A stretch of DNA of 64,000 nucleotides from Limnobaculum xujianqingii (GCF_013394855.1 NZ_JABMLK010000001.1:2623501-2687500), one strand, 5' to 3'; counted from the first letter of the stretch, positions 9,748-19,176 are shown. Notes: generated by a model from the sequence alone, not told the origin. Numbers and translations: made by a program.

Positions 9748-9824
9748 TGGTCGGCGAGAGAGGATTCGAACCTCCGACCCACTGGTCCCAAACCAGTTGC
9801 GCTACCAAGCTGCGCTACTCGCCG
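9748..9824 (-). tRNA. proM: tRNA-Pro (anticodon UGG)
   Basis: The 77-nt minus-strand sequence folds as a standard cloverleaf. The acceptor CGGCGAG pairs with CTCGCCG, the anticodon loop TTTGGGA carries UGG inside a perfect ACTGG/CCAGT stem, the T loop is GTTCGAATC, and discriminator A precedes an encoded CCA. It decodes CCN proline codons and corresponds to E. coli proM. It is a monocistronic tRNA between two protein genes. Confidence 0.97.
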
Positions 9825-10075
9825 TCGAATTGGGGCGCATGTTACTGCCGCTACCTTCTAAGGTCAACTGCTTTCCATTATCCCGCAGCCAACCGGAGAT
9901 AAATGCAGCAAACCGTGGATAATTCACCCACATCAAACAGATAAGCGTGTTTTTCTTCGGTTAATTTACTCATAATTATTAACAAGAAATGATATTCTAA
10001 TTAACTCTCCAGACTTCGGGTTCCAGACAATTTTCTGGTTATATAACATGCAACAATATACTGAGGGGAAAGCTC

Positions 10076-10822
10076 ATGGCTGATTGGGTTTCAGGCACGG
10101 TAACACAGGTAGATAATTGGACAGATAGCTTATTTAGCCTGCGTATTCATGCTCCTATACGACCCTTTACGGCAGGTCAGTTTGCTAAACTTGCCCTGGA
10201 CATTGGTGGAGAACGCGTTCAGCGAGCTTACTCTTATGTCAATGCCCCCAGCAGCCCGGAGCTTGAATTCTATCTGGTGACTGTGCCGGAAGGTAAACTC
10301 AGCCCTCACCTTCACCAATTGAAAGTAGGTGATTCGGTTATGGTCACACTGGATGCAGCAGGGTTCTTTGTACTGGAAGAAGTTCCTGCGGTTGATACCC
10401 TGTGGATGCTATCAACTGGTACCGCTATTGGGCCATTTCTCTCAATTCTTCAGGCGGGTGAAGATCTGGAACGTTTTAACCATATCGTTTTGGTTCATGC
10501 CGCTCGCTATAGTCCGGACCTCAGCTATCTACCTTTAATGCGTGAACTGGAAAAGCGCTATCAGGGAAAACTACGTATTCAAACCGTAGTCAGCCGGGAG
10601 AAAAGTACCGACTCTCTGTTTGGCCGTATTCCGGCACTGATTGAAAGTGGTGAACTGGAATCTGCTGTCGGGCTAACCATTAGCCCGGAACAAAGCCACG
10701 TCATGCTTTGCGGTAATCCGGAGATGACAAAAGACACCCAGCAACTGTTAAAACAACAACGCAATATGGCCAAACATCTACGCAGAAAACCAGGCCATAT
10801 TACCAGTGAACAGTATTGGTAA
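10076..10822 (+). CDS. fpr: Ferredoxin/flavodoxin-NADP+ reductase Fpr
   Basis: Fpr is a soluble FAD enzyme that passes electrons between NADPH and flavodoxin or ferredoxin, and is part of oxidative-stress defence. The 248-residue protein has the FAD-binding RAYSYVNAP (RxYS motif, about residues 48-56), the NADP-binding STGTAIGPFLS, the nucleotide-site CGNPEM, and the bacterial-type ending in GHITSEQYW with a terminal Trp. A strong Shine-Dalgarno (GAGGGG) precedes the ATG. In E. coli fpr is SoxRS-controlled; I could not identify a convincing soxbox in the 250 nt upstream. Confidence 0.96.
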   Translation: MADWVSGTVTQVDNWTDSLFSLRIHAPIRPFTAGQFAKLALDIGGERVQRAYSYVNAPSSPELEFYLVTVPEGKLSPHLHQLKVGDSVMVTLDAAGFFVLEEVPAVDTLWMLSTGTAIGPFLSILQAGEDLERFNHIVLVHAARYSPDLSYLPLMRELEKRYQGKLRIQTVVSREKSTDSLFGRIPALIESGELESAVGLTISPEQSHVMLCGNPEMTKDTQQLLKQQRNMAKHLRRKPGHITSEQYW

Positions 10823-10963
10823 ATTCAGTAAAAGAGCGAATATTGATTGAATCGCGCTGTCTGATAAATCACAGACAACGCAATAAATTTTGAGACATGC
10901 TTTTGACAAGCCTGGCGCAACAGGTTTTAATCAGACATTATCTCTTATAGATTAGTGATATAT

Positions 10964-11641
10964 ATGAATGACACGCAACCAGAACACTCAACATTAATGA
11001 AAGCTGGAATTTCCGGCACACTCTTTTTGGCGCTGATGTTAGGTTCCGTGTCATTTGCAGCTCAGGAGAATCCGCCTCCTTCATCAACTGAATCAACCAC
11101 CACTGAACCCGCTATAGCGCCCTATCTGAGAGAGGATGCTCCATCATTTAGCCTGACTATCGCTCAGTTCAGAGAAAAATTTGCAACCGCCAATCCAACT
11201 CTGCCATTAGGAGAGTATAAGACCATCAAAACGCTGGAGGTTAAATCTCCTCTGCTCCGCGCCGCCAGCCGAATTAACAGCACGCTGTACTCTTCAGTTG
11301 CCATTGATAAAAGCCAACGCACAATCAAAAGTTTGCAGCTAACTTATCTGCCCCCTATTCCATCAGAAGAAAAAACAGAGAAACCAGAAGAGATTACTAA
11401 AACAGAAAAAGCAAACAAAGCTGTGCTAATCAATTATATGAGTGCTTTTATCAATCTGTTTGAACCCACATTATCAGCAGAAAAGTGCCAAAAGAAATCC
11501 ATTGAATTGCTGGAAAAAGGCAAAGGAGCTTCCTTCTATCAACAAACTGAAGGAACATTGCGTTTTGTTATAGCCGATCATCGTGAAAAAGGTATAACAT
11601 TCGCTATTGAACCGATTAAGCTGTCGCTATCTGACAAGTAA
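10964..11641 (+). CDS. yiiQ: YiiQ-like exported protein of unknown function (DUF1454 type)
   Basis: This resembles E. coli YiiQ, a small exported protein of unknown role, and it sits as usual just upstream of tpiA. Conserved parts are APSFSLTIAQFREKF, RAASRINSTLYSS, IKSLQLTYLP, YQQTEGTLRFVIAD and the ending ITFAIEPIKLSLS. A hydrophobic signal-peptide core (GTLFLALMLGSVSFAAQ) lies near the N terminus. The start is uncertain: the ATG at 10964 is used here, but the ATG at 10997 aligns better with E. coli and gives a more ordinary signal peptide. Neither has a good Shine-Dalgarno. A Glu/Lys-rich insert sits near residues 145-165. Confidence 0.82.
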   Translation: MNDTQPEHSTLMKAGISGTLFLALMLGSVSFAAQENPPPSSTESTTTEPAIAPYLREDAPSFSLTIAQFREKFATANPTLPLGEYKTIKTLEVKSPLLRAASRINSTLYSSVAIDKSQRTIKSLQLTYLPPIPSEEKTEKPEEITKTEKANKAVLINYMSAFINLFEPTLSAEKCQKKSIELLEKGKGASFYQQTEGTLRFVIADHREKGITFAIEPIKLSLSDK

Positions 11642-11813
11642 TTCATAGAACATAAGATACGCCGCTAACAACCAATAAAAGCTAAACCCTAAGCATTAAG
11701 TCGTTCTATACTATGGAACAAATTGATATGGCACTAACACGCTATCAAATGCTTTAGATCACTAACTCACTGTAATTAAAGTTATTACCGTATAATCTGA
11801 TTGGAGAAAAAAC

Positions 11814-12581
11814 ATGCGTCATCCATTAGTTATGGGAAACTGGAAACTCAACGGCAGCAGACATATGGTCAACGAACTGATCGATGGCCTGCGTAAAGAA
11901 GTCAGCAGTGTAGATGGTTGTGATATTGCGATTGCTCCGCCATTTATTTATCTGGATCAGGCAAAGCACCAGGCTTCTGGTAGCCATATTATGCTGGGCG
12001 CCCAAAACGTTGATATCAACCTTTCTGGTGCATTCACCGGCGAAACCTCAGCCAATATGTTAAAAGATATTGGTATGAAATACGTTATTATCGGTCACTC
12101 AGAACGTCGTACTTACCATAAAGAAAGTGACGAAGTGATCGCTGAGAAATTTGCCGTGGTAAAAGAAGCTGGCTTAATTCCTGTGCTGTGCATCGGTGAA
12201 ACTGAAGCTGAAAACGAAGCCGGTCAAACCGAAGCCGTTTGTGCAAAACAACTGGATGCCGTATTAAAAACTATGGGTGCGCCAGCGTTTGGAAATAGCG
12301 TGATTGCTTATGAACCTGTTTGGGCAATCGGCACCGGCAAATCAGCAACCCCAGCTCAGGCACAGGCAGTTCACAAATTCATCCGTGACCATATTGCTAA
12401 ACATGATGCCAAAGTTGCTGCTCAAGTAATTATCCAGTATGGCGGTTCAGTTAATGCCAGCAACGCTGCAGAATTATTCTCTCAGCCTGATATCGACGGT
12501 GCACTGGTTGGTGGCGCATCATTAAAAGCAGATGCTTTTGCGGTAATCGTTAAAGCAGCGGCAGCAGCTAAAAAAGCATAA
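11814..12581 (+). CDS. tpiA: Triose-phosphate isomerase
   Basis: TpiA interconverts dihydroxyacetone phosphate and glyceraldehyde 3-phosphate in glycolysis. All catalytic elements are visible in the 255-residue TIM barrel: GNWKLNG with the substrate Lys, GHSERR with the electrophilic His (about 95), [11 protein letters not shown] with the catalytic Glu (about 167) and flexible loop 6, and YGGSV plus GALVGGASL for the phosphate site. The ATG is preceded by GGAG. Besides central metabolism, it consumes DHAP produced by the rhamnulose-phosphate aldolase encoded in this window. A bidirectional terminator follows. Confidence 0.99.
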   Translation: MRHPLVMGNWKLNGSRHMVNELIDGLRKEVSSVDGCDIAIAPPFIYLDQAKHQASGSHIMLGAQNVDINLSGAFTGETSANMLKDIGMKYVIIGHSERRTYHKESDEVIAEKFAVVKEAGLIPVLCIGETEAENEAGQTEAVCAKQLDAVLKTMGAPAFGNSVIAYEPVWAIGTGKSATPAQAQAVHKFIRDHIAKHDAKVAAQVIIQYGGSVNASNAAELFSQPDIDGALVGGASLKADAFAVIVKAAAAAKKA

Positions 12582-12597
12582 TTACTTTTTTGCTAAT

Positions 12598-12625
12598 AAA
12601 AAACCCGGAATATCCGGGTTTTTTT
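12598..12625. terminator. Bidirectional terminator between tpiA and pfkA
   Basis: AAACCCGGA (12601-12609) pairs with TCCGGGTTT (12613-12621) over a 3-nt loop and runs into T tracts on both strands. It serves the convergent tpiA and pfkA transcripts. Confidence 0.93.
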
Positions 12626-12651
12626 GTCTTGATAAATATGCTCAGACAGGA

Positions 12652-13614
12652 TCAGAACAGTTCTTTTGCCGTCTTCAACCAATCGCTCTTAAATGGACGT
12701 TTCATATTTTCGATAGCATCGATGATATCGTGATGAACCATCTTCTCATTCTGAATGCCCACGCAGCGACCACCATGGCCTTCCATCAGCAAATCAATCG
12801 CATAAGCGCCCATACGGGAAGCTAAAATACGATCGTAAGGCACCGGTGAACCACCACGTTGAATGTGGCCCAGCACTGTTGCACGGGTATCACGATGGGT
12901 TTTTTCCTGAATATATCGGGCCAGTTCATCGATATCACAAATGTGCTCGGTGATAGCCACGATAGCGTGTTTCTTGCCCTTACCAATACCGGCCATGATC
13001 TCTTTTACCAGCTCATCGCGATCAAACTCAATTTCAGGCAGAACGATAAATTCACAACCGCCAGCAATAGCCGCAGCCAGAGTCAAATCACCACAGTGGC
13101 GGCCCATCACTTCAACAATCGAGATACGTTGGTGGGATGAAGAGGTATCACGCAGACGGTCAATGGCTTCAACCACAGTACCCAGCGCAGTAAAGAAACC
13201 AATGGTGTAGTCGGTACCGGCCACGTCATTATCGATAGTTCCCGGTAAACCAATACATGGGAAGCCACGCTCTGTCAGCAATTTCGCCCCCATATAGGAA
13301 CCATCGCCGCCAATAACCACCAGCGCGTCAATATTTCTGCGTCTTAAGTTTTCTATCGCAACTTCACGAACGGCAGGATCTCTAAATTCCGGATAACGAA
13401 CAGAGCCCAGGAAAGTACCACCACGGTTAATAACATCGGATACGCTATAGCGATCTAACTGTTCCATGCGATCTTCACACAGACCCTGATAGCCATCGTA
13501 AATACCAACAACTTCCAATCCCTGAGAAAGTGCAGCACGCACGACACCACGGATTGCCGCATTCATTCCCGGTGCATCACCACCACTCGTTAAAACGCCG
13601 ATTCTTTTGATCAT
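12652..13614 (-). CDS. pfkA: ATP-dependent 6-phosphofructokinase
   Basis: PfkA phosphorylates fructose 6-phosphate to fructose 1,6-bisphosphate, the committed step of glycolysis. The ATG at 13614 follows AGAGGTGG and gives 320 residues, exactly the usual length; an in-frame upstream extension to 13728 lacks support. Visible motifs are [16 protein letters not shown] (ATP site), [22 protein letters not shown] with the catalytic Asp (about 127), and [11 protein letters not shown] and HIQRGG in the substrate/effector region. The gene has its own upstream region of about 340 nt with an extended -10 and a Cra-like operator. Confidence 0.98.
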   Translation of the reverse strand: MIKRIGVLTSGGDAPGMNAAIRGVVRAALSQGLEVVGIYDGYQGLCEDRMEQLDRYSVSDVINRGGTFLGSVRYPEFRDPAVREVAIENLRRRNIDALVVIGGDGSYMGAKLLTERGFPCIGLPGTIDNDVAGTDYTIGFFTALGTVVEAIDRLRDTSSSHQRISIVEVMGRHCGDLTLAAAIAGGCEFIVLPEIEFDRDELVKEIMAGIGKGKKHAIVAITEHICDIDELARYIQEKTHRDTRATVLGHIQRGGSPVPYDRILASRMGAYAIDLLMEGHGGRCVGIQNEKMVHHDIIDAIENMKRPFKSDWLKTAKELF

Positions 13615-13810
13615 GACCACCTCTAAACTGACAGATGTTATTTTAGATATCGTTCCACGAAATGCCATGCCTTGCATGACGATGAAACATAGTGAGCCGT
13701 CAGGCTCGTGGTTATCAATTAAATGCACCGGGCAAATTATGTAGGGTAATCCCCGGGCTTTAATCCTGTTGACTACATTTCAGACTAATGTCTGCTGACT
13801 TTAGTGTATC

Positions 13811-13844
13811 AGTATAGCAAACATGATTTGCTGAATTGATTCAG
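13811..13844 (-). promoter_or_regulatory. Probable pfkA promoter with Cra-like operator
   Basis: On the minus strand an extended -10 (TGC then TATACT, 13816-13811) lies about 200 nt before pfkA. The near-palindrome GCTGAATTGATTCAG (13830-13844) overlaps the place of the -35 and differs from the Cra consensus half-sites (TGAAwCG) at one central base. Cra represses pfkA in E. coli, so the position makes biological sense. The rest of the 13615-13956 gap shows only A+T-rich sequence. Confidence 0.5.
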
Positions 13845-13956
13845 TTTAAGTTAAAAACGGTAATAATTAATATAGATAAAAGAATTATTTTTTTATCGTC
13901 CCGAAATAAGTTTCTGCTAATGGGTAATCTGACTCATTCGCAAGCAAAGATCATCT

Positions 13957-14835
13957 TCAGGATACCATCACGGAACAAGGGTCCTGATGAATAATAACCT
14001 CTGAGTTGGGAAAACGTTTTAATATATCCTGCTCTACCTCATCGGCAATTTTATGCGCGTCAATCAGCGGAAGCTCATCGGCCATTTCTACATGCAACTG
14101 AATAAAACGAGTGGGACCTGATTGACGGGTACGAAGATCGTGAGCCCCCATAATACCCGGTTTTGACAGTGCAATGTCCATAATTTCCTGCCGTTCTTCG
14201 TCAGGTAATGCTCTGTCCAGCAGGGTTTGTACCGCATCATAAGCCATCGTTAATGCACTATATAAAATGTAGCAGCCGATACCTAAAGCAAAAATCGCAT
14301 CCGCATGCAGGAAGCCATAGAGGCTCAAACCTAGTGCCGCCAGAATAGCTCCGTTCATAAAGATATCTGACTGATAATGTAACATATCCGCACGGATAGC
14401 CTGACTCTGGGTTTTTCTTACCACCCAACGCTGAAAGGTAACCAGACCAATAGTGCTGATAAGAGAAATGACGGTAACAATAATACCGATACCAGCAGAT
14501 TTAATTGGCTGAGGATTGACCAGATGTTGGAAACCGGTCAAAAACAGGAAAATAGCCGAGCCGCTGATAAACATACTTTGGGCTAATGCTGCTAACGATT
14601 CCGCTTTACCATGACCAAATGTGTGCTGGTGGTCTGCAGGCTGTAAAGCATAACGTACAACCAGTAAGTTAGTGACAGAAGCGGCAATATCTACCATAGA
14701 GTCAACCAGCGCAGCCAGCAAACTGACAGACCCGGTAAGCCACCAGGCAGCAATTTTTACCAACAATAATACTGATGCCACACTTGCCGCACAGATTGCC
14801 GCTGTTTTAACTAGTCGTCCGTACTGATCGCTCAC
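13957..14835 (-). CDS. fieF: Cation efflux protein FieF (CDF family)
   Basis: FieF is an inner-membrane CDF antiporter that exports Fe(II) and Zn(II) in exchange for protons. The 292-residue protein has six membrane helices. Transport-site residues appear in [11 protein letters not shown] (helix II) and in [14 protein letters not shown] (helix V, HxxxD). [17 protein letters not shown] forms the cytoplasmic histidine region, and the C-terminal ferredoxin-like domain has RFIQLHVEM and VIIHQDPCS. It is slightly shorter at the C terminus than the E. coli protein (about 300). It lies between pfkA and cpxP, the same neighbourhood as in E. coli. Confidence 0.96.
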   Translation of the reverse strand: MSDQYGRLVKTAAICAASVASVLLLVKIAAWWLTGSVSLLAALVDSMVDIAASVTNLLVVRYALQPADHQHTFGHGKAESLAALAQSMFISGSAIFLFLTGFQHLVNPQPIKSAGIGIIVTVISLISTIGLVTFQRWVVRKTQSQAIRADMLHYQSDIFMNGAILAALGLSLYGFLHADAIFALGIGCYILYSALTMAYDAVQTLLDRALPDEERQEIMDIALSKPGIMGAHDLRTRQSGPTRFIQLHVEMADELPLIDAHKIADEVEQDILKRFPNSEVIIHQDPCSVMVS

Positions 14836-14891
14836 GTTCTATTGCTCCTGAATACTATCAGTCAAAGCAGTTAGTATAGCGATTTTTGGGC

Positions 14892-14917
14892 AAAAAAAAC
14901 CCGCCGTCTATGGCGGG
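14892..14917 (-). terminator. cpxP/CpxQ Rho-independent terminator
   Basis: GGCGGG (14912-14917) and CCCGCC (14900-14905) form a GC-rich stem on the minus strand, followed by eight U residues. It is both the cpxP terminator and the 3' end of CpxQ. Confidence 0.93.
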
Positions 14918-14949
14918 GAAGACATGGATGGTGTCTAAGGCAAGGAAAA
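14892..14949 (-). ncRNA. cpxQ: CpxQ small RNA, processed from the cpxP 3' UTR
   Basis: The last 58 nt of the cpxP transcript match the known CpxQ layout. It starts TTTTCCTTGCC, continues through the conserved AGACACCATCC and GTCTTCCCC segments, and ends in a CCCGCC/GGCGGG hairpin with eight T residues. In E. coli and Salmonella RNase E releases CpxQ from cpxP mRNA; with Hfq it represses envelope-protein mRNAs. The 5' end is placed by analogy with the E. coli RNA; only the terminator stem differs much from what I recall. Expression should follow the CpxR-driven cpxP promoter. Confidence 0.85.
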
Positions 14950-15001
14950 ACATACATCATAGGATTTACTACATACGACTACTTACAACTACATACTCTT
15001 A

Positions 15002-15547
15002 CTACTGGGGATCCGGTTCATCATATTTGCGCATCTGGTCTAAGTGATGCTGCATCATCTCCATCCTTTCAGAATGGTTATGATTGAATATCTTTTGCTG
15101 CTCTGGCGTTAACAAGCTATAAAATTGGTGGTTAACCCGAGCTAAAGCAACCTGTCTTTCAACCTGTGCCTTAGCGATAACTTCAGCCTGTGCACGCGCT
15201 ACATCTTCATTAAAACTATCGGCAATGATTAACTTATGCATTGCTTCCATGTTATCCCGATACATCTGTGGCATAACATCATGGTAATTTTGTCTTATCA
15301 GGTCTCGCATTTGCTGACGCTGTTTGGCGGTTAACTTCAACCCTTCAAACAAACCGTGCTGGCGCATAACCTCAGTCTTCATCACTTCACCGCTATTCGC
15401 GGGAGAAACCGAACTAAAACAAGCTTCTGTTTCTGTACAATTTACTGGTTCAGTTGGAGCTTCAGCGTTTTTTGTGTCTGCGGCCAACACTGTTGATGTA
15501 CTCAGTGCTAACATTGATGCCATAATTAATACATTAGCTTTATGCAT
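15002..15547 (-). CDS. cpxP: Periplasmic Cpx inhibitor and chaperone CpxP
   Basis: CpxP binds the CpxA sensor domain and keeps the Cpx pathway off in unstressed cells, and it helps deliver misfolded proteins to DegP. The ATG at 15547 is preceded by GGAGAAGG and gives 181 residues with a signal peptide (MHKANVLIMASMLALSTSTVLA). A GTG at 15568 is a weaker alternative. The two family LTxxQ motifs are LTAKQ and LTPEQ, each opening a long helix of the antiparallel CpxP/Spy fold. It is divergent from cpxRA and controlled through a CpxR box. Its 3' UTR yields CpxQ. Confidence 0.93.
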   Translation of the reverse strand: MHKANVLIMASMLALSTSTVLAADTKNAEAPTEPVNCTETEACFSSVSPANSGEVMKTEVMRQHGLFEGLKLTAKQRQQMRDLIRQNYHDVMPQMYRDNMEAMHKLIIADSFNEDVARAQAEVIAKAQVERQVALARVNHQFYSLLTPEQQKIFNHNHSERMEMMQHHLDQMRKYDEPDPQ

Positions 15548-15626
15548 CACCTTCTCCGCAAACTTCACCGTATTGAACCGATGTAGAGAAGTTTACCCGA
15601 GCGGATGAAAACTAGCGTCAGTGCTT

Positions 15627-15641
15627 GTAAATGTGTGTAAA
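15627..15641. promoter_or_regulatory. CpxR box in the cpxP-cpxR divergent region
   Basis: GTAAA-TGTGT-GTAAA is an exact GTAAA-N5-GTAAA CpxR binding site, 80 nt from the cpxP start and 53 nt from the cpxR start. A further GTAAAC half-site lies on the other strand at 15591-15596. This supports autoregulation of cpxRA and induction of cpxP. Confidence 0.9.
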
Positions 15642-15693
15642 GTCATGGATTAGCGCCACCTATTCGAGTAATTTTGCTTCCGGAGGAAACACT

Positions 15694-16392
15694 ATGAGTA
15701 AAATATTGCTTGTTGATGACGATCGTGAAATCACGTCATTGCTGGAAGAGTTACTGGAGCTGGAAGGGTTTGATGTTGTTGTTGCTTATGATGGCGAACA
15801 AGCAATAAACATGATGGATGACACTATTGACCTGCTTCTGCTGGACATTATGATGCCAAAGAAAAATGGCATCGATACGCTAAAAGAGCTACGCCAGAAT
15901 TATCAAACCCCGGTGATAATGCTCACCGCCCGCGGTAGCGAGCTGGATAGAGTATTAGGGCTGGAATTGGGTGCAGATGATTATCTGCCTAAGCCATTTA
16001 ACGATCGCGAGCTGATAGCCCGTATCCGCGCTATTCTAAGACGCTCCAACTGGAGCGAACAACAGCAAGAACCTGAAGTGAGTTCCAATACACTACAGGT
16101 GGATAAACTACGTCTGAACCCTGGGCGTCAAGAGGCCAGCTTCGATGGACAAACTCTCGATCTGACCGGTACTGAATTCACCCTGCTTTACTTATTAGCC
16201 CAACGTCTGGGTCAGGTAGTTTCCCGCGAATATTTAAGTCAGGAAGTGTTGGGGAAACGTTTAACGCCGTTCGATCGCGCTATCGATATGCATATCTCCA
16301 ATCTCAGACGTAAGCTACCTGAACGCCATGATGGCTTGCCTTGGTTTAAAACACTGCGTGGTCGCGGCTATCTGATGGTTACTGCGACATGA
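15694..16392 (+). CDS. cpxR: Response regulator CpxR (OmpR family)
   Basis: CpxR is phosphorylated by CpxA and activates envelope-stress genes by binding GTAAA direct repeats. The ATG at 15694, after a strong CGGAGGAAA, gives 232 residues, the standard length. The receiver domain has the acidic pocket DDD, the phosphoacceptor Asp51 in LLLDIMMP, the Thr of MLTARG and Lys in YLPKPFND. The C-terminal winged-helix domain includes LTGTEFTLLYLL and the recognition region RAIDMHISNLRRKL. It overlaps cpxA by 4 nt (ATGA). An upstream in-frame extension covers the CpxR box and is rejected. Confidence 0.98.
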   Translation: MSKILLVDDDREITSLLEELLELEGFDVVVAYDGEQAINMMDDTIDLLLLDIMMPKKNGIDTLKELRQNYQTPVIMLTARGSELDRVLGLELGADDYLPKPFNDRELIARIRAILRRSNWSEQQQEPEVSSNTLQVDKLRLNPGRQEASFDGQTLDLTGTEFTLLYLLAQRLGQVVSREYLSQEVLGKRLTPFDRAIDMHISNLRRKLPERHDGLPWFKTLRGRGYLMVTAT

Positions 16393-17768
16393 TTACCTTC
16401 AATAGCCTGACAACCCGCATTTTCGCCATATTCTGGCTCACCCTGACGTTAGTGGTCATGGTGGTGCTGATGGTTCCTAAACTTGACTCCCGCCAGTTGG
16501 CCGCTCTATTGGACAGCGAACGGCGTCAGGGAACCATGCTGGAGCAGCACGTTGAAGCTGAACTGGCCAGTACGCCTAACAGCGATTTAATGTGGTGGCG
16601 CAGGCTATTGCAGGCTATTGAAAAGTGGTCACCCCCCGGTCAGCGTATGTTGCTGGTCACCAGCGAAGGCCGAATTGTCGGCATCCTGAAACGTAACGAA
16701 ATGCAGATGGTGCGAAACTTTATCGGTCAGGCTGACAATGCTGACTACCCGATGAAGAAAAAATACGGCCTGCTGGAAATGGTTGGCCCCTTTTCAGTTC
16801 GCGATAGAGAAGAGCACTATCAGCTGTATTTAATGCGCCCGGCAACCAGCCCACAGTCCGACTTTATTAACCTGTTGTTTGACCGTCCGCTGTTATTGCT
16901 CGCCGTTACTATGGTTATCAGTATACCGTTATTACTCTGGCTGGCCTGGAGTCTGGCTAAACCAGCCCGTAAGCTAAAACGAGCTGCGGATGAAGTTGCC
17001 CGAGGTAACCTTAAAGAATCCCCCGAGCTTGAATTTGGTCCATTAGAATTTCGTGCAGCGGGTGCCAGTTTCAACCAAATGGTGAGCGGACTGGACCGCA
17101 TGGTGAAAGCTCAACAAAGATTGATATCTGACATCTCCCATGAGCTAAGAACACCACTGACTCGTCTACAGTTAGCAACTGCATTAATGAGACGTCGCCA
17201 TGGCGAATCTAAAGAATTAGTTCGAATAGAGACAGAAGCACAACGGCTGGACCATATGATTAACCACCTGCTGGATCTGTCTCGCAATCAGTATAAAAGT
17301 GAAATAGCCAGAGAACGCCTGTTGGCAAATGAGCTTTGGGCTGACGTTCTTGATAACGCCAAATTTGAAGCTGAGCATACGGATAAAAAACTGGAAATCG
17401 CAGTTCCTCCTGGCCCATGGCCAATTTTTGGCAATCGGGCAGCGCTGGACAGCGCATTAGAAAACGTGATTCGTAATGCTTTCCGTTACTCCAATAACCA
17501 CATTGTTGTTACTTTCAGTTGCAGCGAGCAAGGAGTGGAGATTCATGTGGATGACGACGGCCCGGGTGTAGCGGAAGAGGATCGAGAGCAGATTTTCCGA
17601 CCATTTTACCGGACTGATGAAGCTCGGGATCGTAATTCCGGTGGTTCTGGCCTTGGCTTAGCCATTGTAGAATCGGCAATTAGCCAGCATGGCGGCTGGG
17701 CTAAAGCAGAAAAGAGCCCATTAGGTGGACTACGCCTGATAATTTGGCTACCTCTTTACGTTCGCTAG
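16389..17768 (+). CDS. cpxA: Sensor histidine kinase CpxA
   Basis: CpxA is an inner-membrane kinase/phosphatase that senses misfolded envelope proteins and adhesion. The 459-residue protein has two transmembrane helices (about residues 8-28 and 163-186) around a periplasmic sensor domain, then a HAMP linker. The phosphoacceptor is His251 in SDISHELRTPLTRL. The ATPase domain shows the N box (ENVIRNAFRYS), D box (DDDGPGV) and G boxes (GGSGLGLAIV). It overlaps cpxR by 4 nt and is the last gene of cpxRA. Confidence 0.98.
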   Translation: MITFNSLTTRIFAIFWLTLTLVVMVVLMVPKLDSRQLAALLDSERRQGTMLEQHVEAELASTPNSDLMWWRRLLQAIEKWSPPGQRMLLVTSEGRIVGILKRNEMQMVRNFIGQADNADYPMKKKYGLLEMVGPFSVRDREEHYQLYLMRPATSPQSDFINLLFDRPLLLLAVTMVISIPLLLWLAWSLAKPARKLKRAADEVARGNLKESPELEFGPLEFRAAGASFNQMVSGLDRMVKAQQRLISDISHELRTPLTRLQLATALMRRRHGESKELVRIETEAQRLDHMINHLLDLSRNQYKSEIARERLLANELWADVLDNAKFEAEHTDKKLEIAVPPGPWPIFGNRAALDSALENVIRNAFRYSNNHIVVTFSCSEQGVEIHVDDDGPGVAEEDREQIFRPFYRTDEARDRNSGGSGLGLAIVESAISQHGGWAKAEKSPLGGLRLIIWLPLYVR

Positions 17769-17821
17769 TTCTAGCGAGATTCAATATCTGCTATTCTGCG
17801 CCTCTCTGAATTGGGGGGCGC

Positions 17822-18295
17822 ATGTTAAATATTGTTTTATTCGAACCAGAAATACCACCAAACACCGGTAACATTATCCGCCTGTGTGCAAATACCGGAT
17901 TCCAGCTACATCTGATAGAGCCACTGGGTTTTACCTGGGATGACAAACGTCTGCGCCGCGCTGGTCTGGATTATCACGAGTTTACTGCGATTAAGCGCCA
18001 TAAGAATTATCAGGCGTTTGTTGCTAACGAAAATCCTGAGCGACTATTTGCCCTGACCACTAAAGGAACGCCCGCCCACAGCGCGGTTTCCTATCGACCT
18101 GGCGACTACTTACTTTTTGGCCCGGAAACCCGTGGCTTACCCGCAGAAATACTGGATAGCCTGCCAAAAGAGCAAAAAATTCGTATACCTATGCAGCCAG
18201 ACAGCCGCAGCATGAACCTGTCAAATGCCGTATCGGTGGTTGTGTATGAAGCATGGAGACAATTAGGTTATCAGGGAGCACTGCATCGGGAGTAG
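17822..18295 (+). CDS. trmL: tRNA (cytidine/uridine-34-2'-O)-methyltransferase TrmL
   Basis: TrmL is a SPOUT methyltransferase that 2'-O-methylates the wobble base of leucine tRNAs CAA and cmnm5UAA. The 157 residues match the minimal family length. Visible features are [24 protein letters not shown] (N-terminal strand and first motif), FGPETRGLP (SAM-binding trefoil knot) and [26 protein letters not shown] (final knot motif). It lies 53 nt after cpxA, separated from convergent cysE by a hairpin. Confidence 0.97.
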   Translation: MLNIVLFEPEIPPNTGNIIRLCANTGFQLHLIEPLGFTWDDKRLRRAGLDYHEFTAIKRHKNYQAFVANENPERLFALTTKGTPAHSAVSYRPGDYLLFGPETRGLPAEILDSLPKEQKIRIPMQPDSRSMNLSNAVSVVVYEAWRQLGYQGALHRE

Positions 18296-18298
18296 AAA

Positions 18299-18319
18299 CT
18301 GACCGGAAAGTCCGGTCAG
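18299..18319. terminator. Hairpin between convergent trmL and cysE
   Basis: CTGACCGGA and TCCGGTCAG form a perfect 9-bp stem with a 3-nt loop right after the trmL stop. There is no long T tract on either side, so it may be a weak bidirectional terminator or an mRNA-stabilising stem. Confidence 0.6.
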
Positions 18320-18357
18320 CTAAAATGAATGGTTTGAACGATTCTGATGCAAAAGGG

Positions 18358-19176
18358 TTAATCATCAACCGAGAGGTCGATATCACCCTTCAAGCCATTA
18401 AAACTTTGATCCATTTCCATTGAAGGCTTATCGCAGCCTGAACGTCCAACAATACGAGCCGGTACACCCGCTACAGTGGTATAAGGTGGCACCGCCTGTA
18501 ACACCACCGAACCCGCACCAATTTTAGCACCTCTTCCCACCTCAATATTACCGAGGATTTTAGCGCCTGCGCCAATCATCACCCCTTCACGGATCTTAGG
18601 ATGACGATCGCCCCCTTCTTTCCCGGTACCGCCCAGCGTAACGGATTGAAGAATAGAGACATCATTATCAACAACGGCGGTTTCACCAATCACAATACCC
18701 GTTGCGTGGTCCAACATGTTACCGTGGCCAATACGGGCCGCCGGATGAATATCGACGCCAAACACCACAGAAACCTGATTTTGCAGATAAATCGCCAACG
18801 CTTTACGGTTTTGCTGCCATAACCAATGACCTACACGATAGGACTGCAATGCATGGAAACCTTTAAGGTAGAGTAGCGGGGTTGAGTATTTATCAACGGC
18901 AGGGTCACGCTGACGCACCGCCAAAATATCACGAGCGGCAGATTCAACAATGGAATTGTCAGACTGAATTGCCGCTTCAATAATTTCCCGCACGGAAATG
19001 GCCGGCATGGTAGCACTGGCCAATTTATTGGCCAGAATATAGCTCAGGGCATTCCCCAGAAACTCATGGTTCAACAGCGTCGAATGAAAGAAACTGGCAA
19101 GAATAGGTTCACAATCAACCAGTTTTCTCGCTTCAACTTTTATCTCATTCCAGACCTGCATTGACTCTGATGACAT
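18358..19176 (-). CDS. cysE: Serine O-acetyltransferase CysE
   Basis: CysE makes O-acetyl-L-serine from serine and acetyl-CoA, the first step of cysteine synthesis, and is feedback-inhibited by cysteine. The ATG at 19176 follows GGAG and gives 272 residues; an upstream in-frame ATG at 19218 lacks support. The N-terminal helical domain is followed by a left-handed beta-helix. Catalytic-site residues lie in HPAARIGHGNMLDHATG and GGDRHPKIREG, with hexapeptide repeats IGAGAKILGNIEVGRGAKIGAG and the acetyl-CoA region AGVPARIVG. It follows gpsA by 58 nt, as in the secB-gpsA-cysE arrangement. Confidence 0.97.
   Translation of the reverse strand: MSSESMQVWNEIKVEARKLVDCEPILASFFHSTLLNHEFLGNALSYILANKLASATMPAISVREIIEAAIQSDNSIVESAARDILAVRQRDPAVDKYSTPLLYLKGFHALQSYRVGHWLWQQNRKALAIYLQNQVSVVFGVDIHPAARIGHGNMLDHATGIVIGETAVVDNDVSILQSVTLGGTGKEGGDRHPKIREGVMIGAGAKILGNIEVGRGAKIGAGSVVLQAVPPYTTVAGVPARIVGRSGCDKPSMEMDQSFNGLKGDIDLSVDD

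Noticed and set aside
13615..13728. An N-terminal extension of pfkA by 38 codons
   Set aside because: The extended sequence is not part of known phosphofructokinases, and the conserved start has a strong Shine-Dalgarno.
15631..15693. An N-terminal extension of cpxR by 21 codons
   Set aside because: It would place the start inside the CpxR box; the ATG at 15694 has an ideal ribosome-binding site and gives the standard length.
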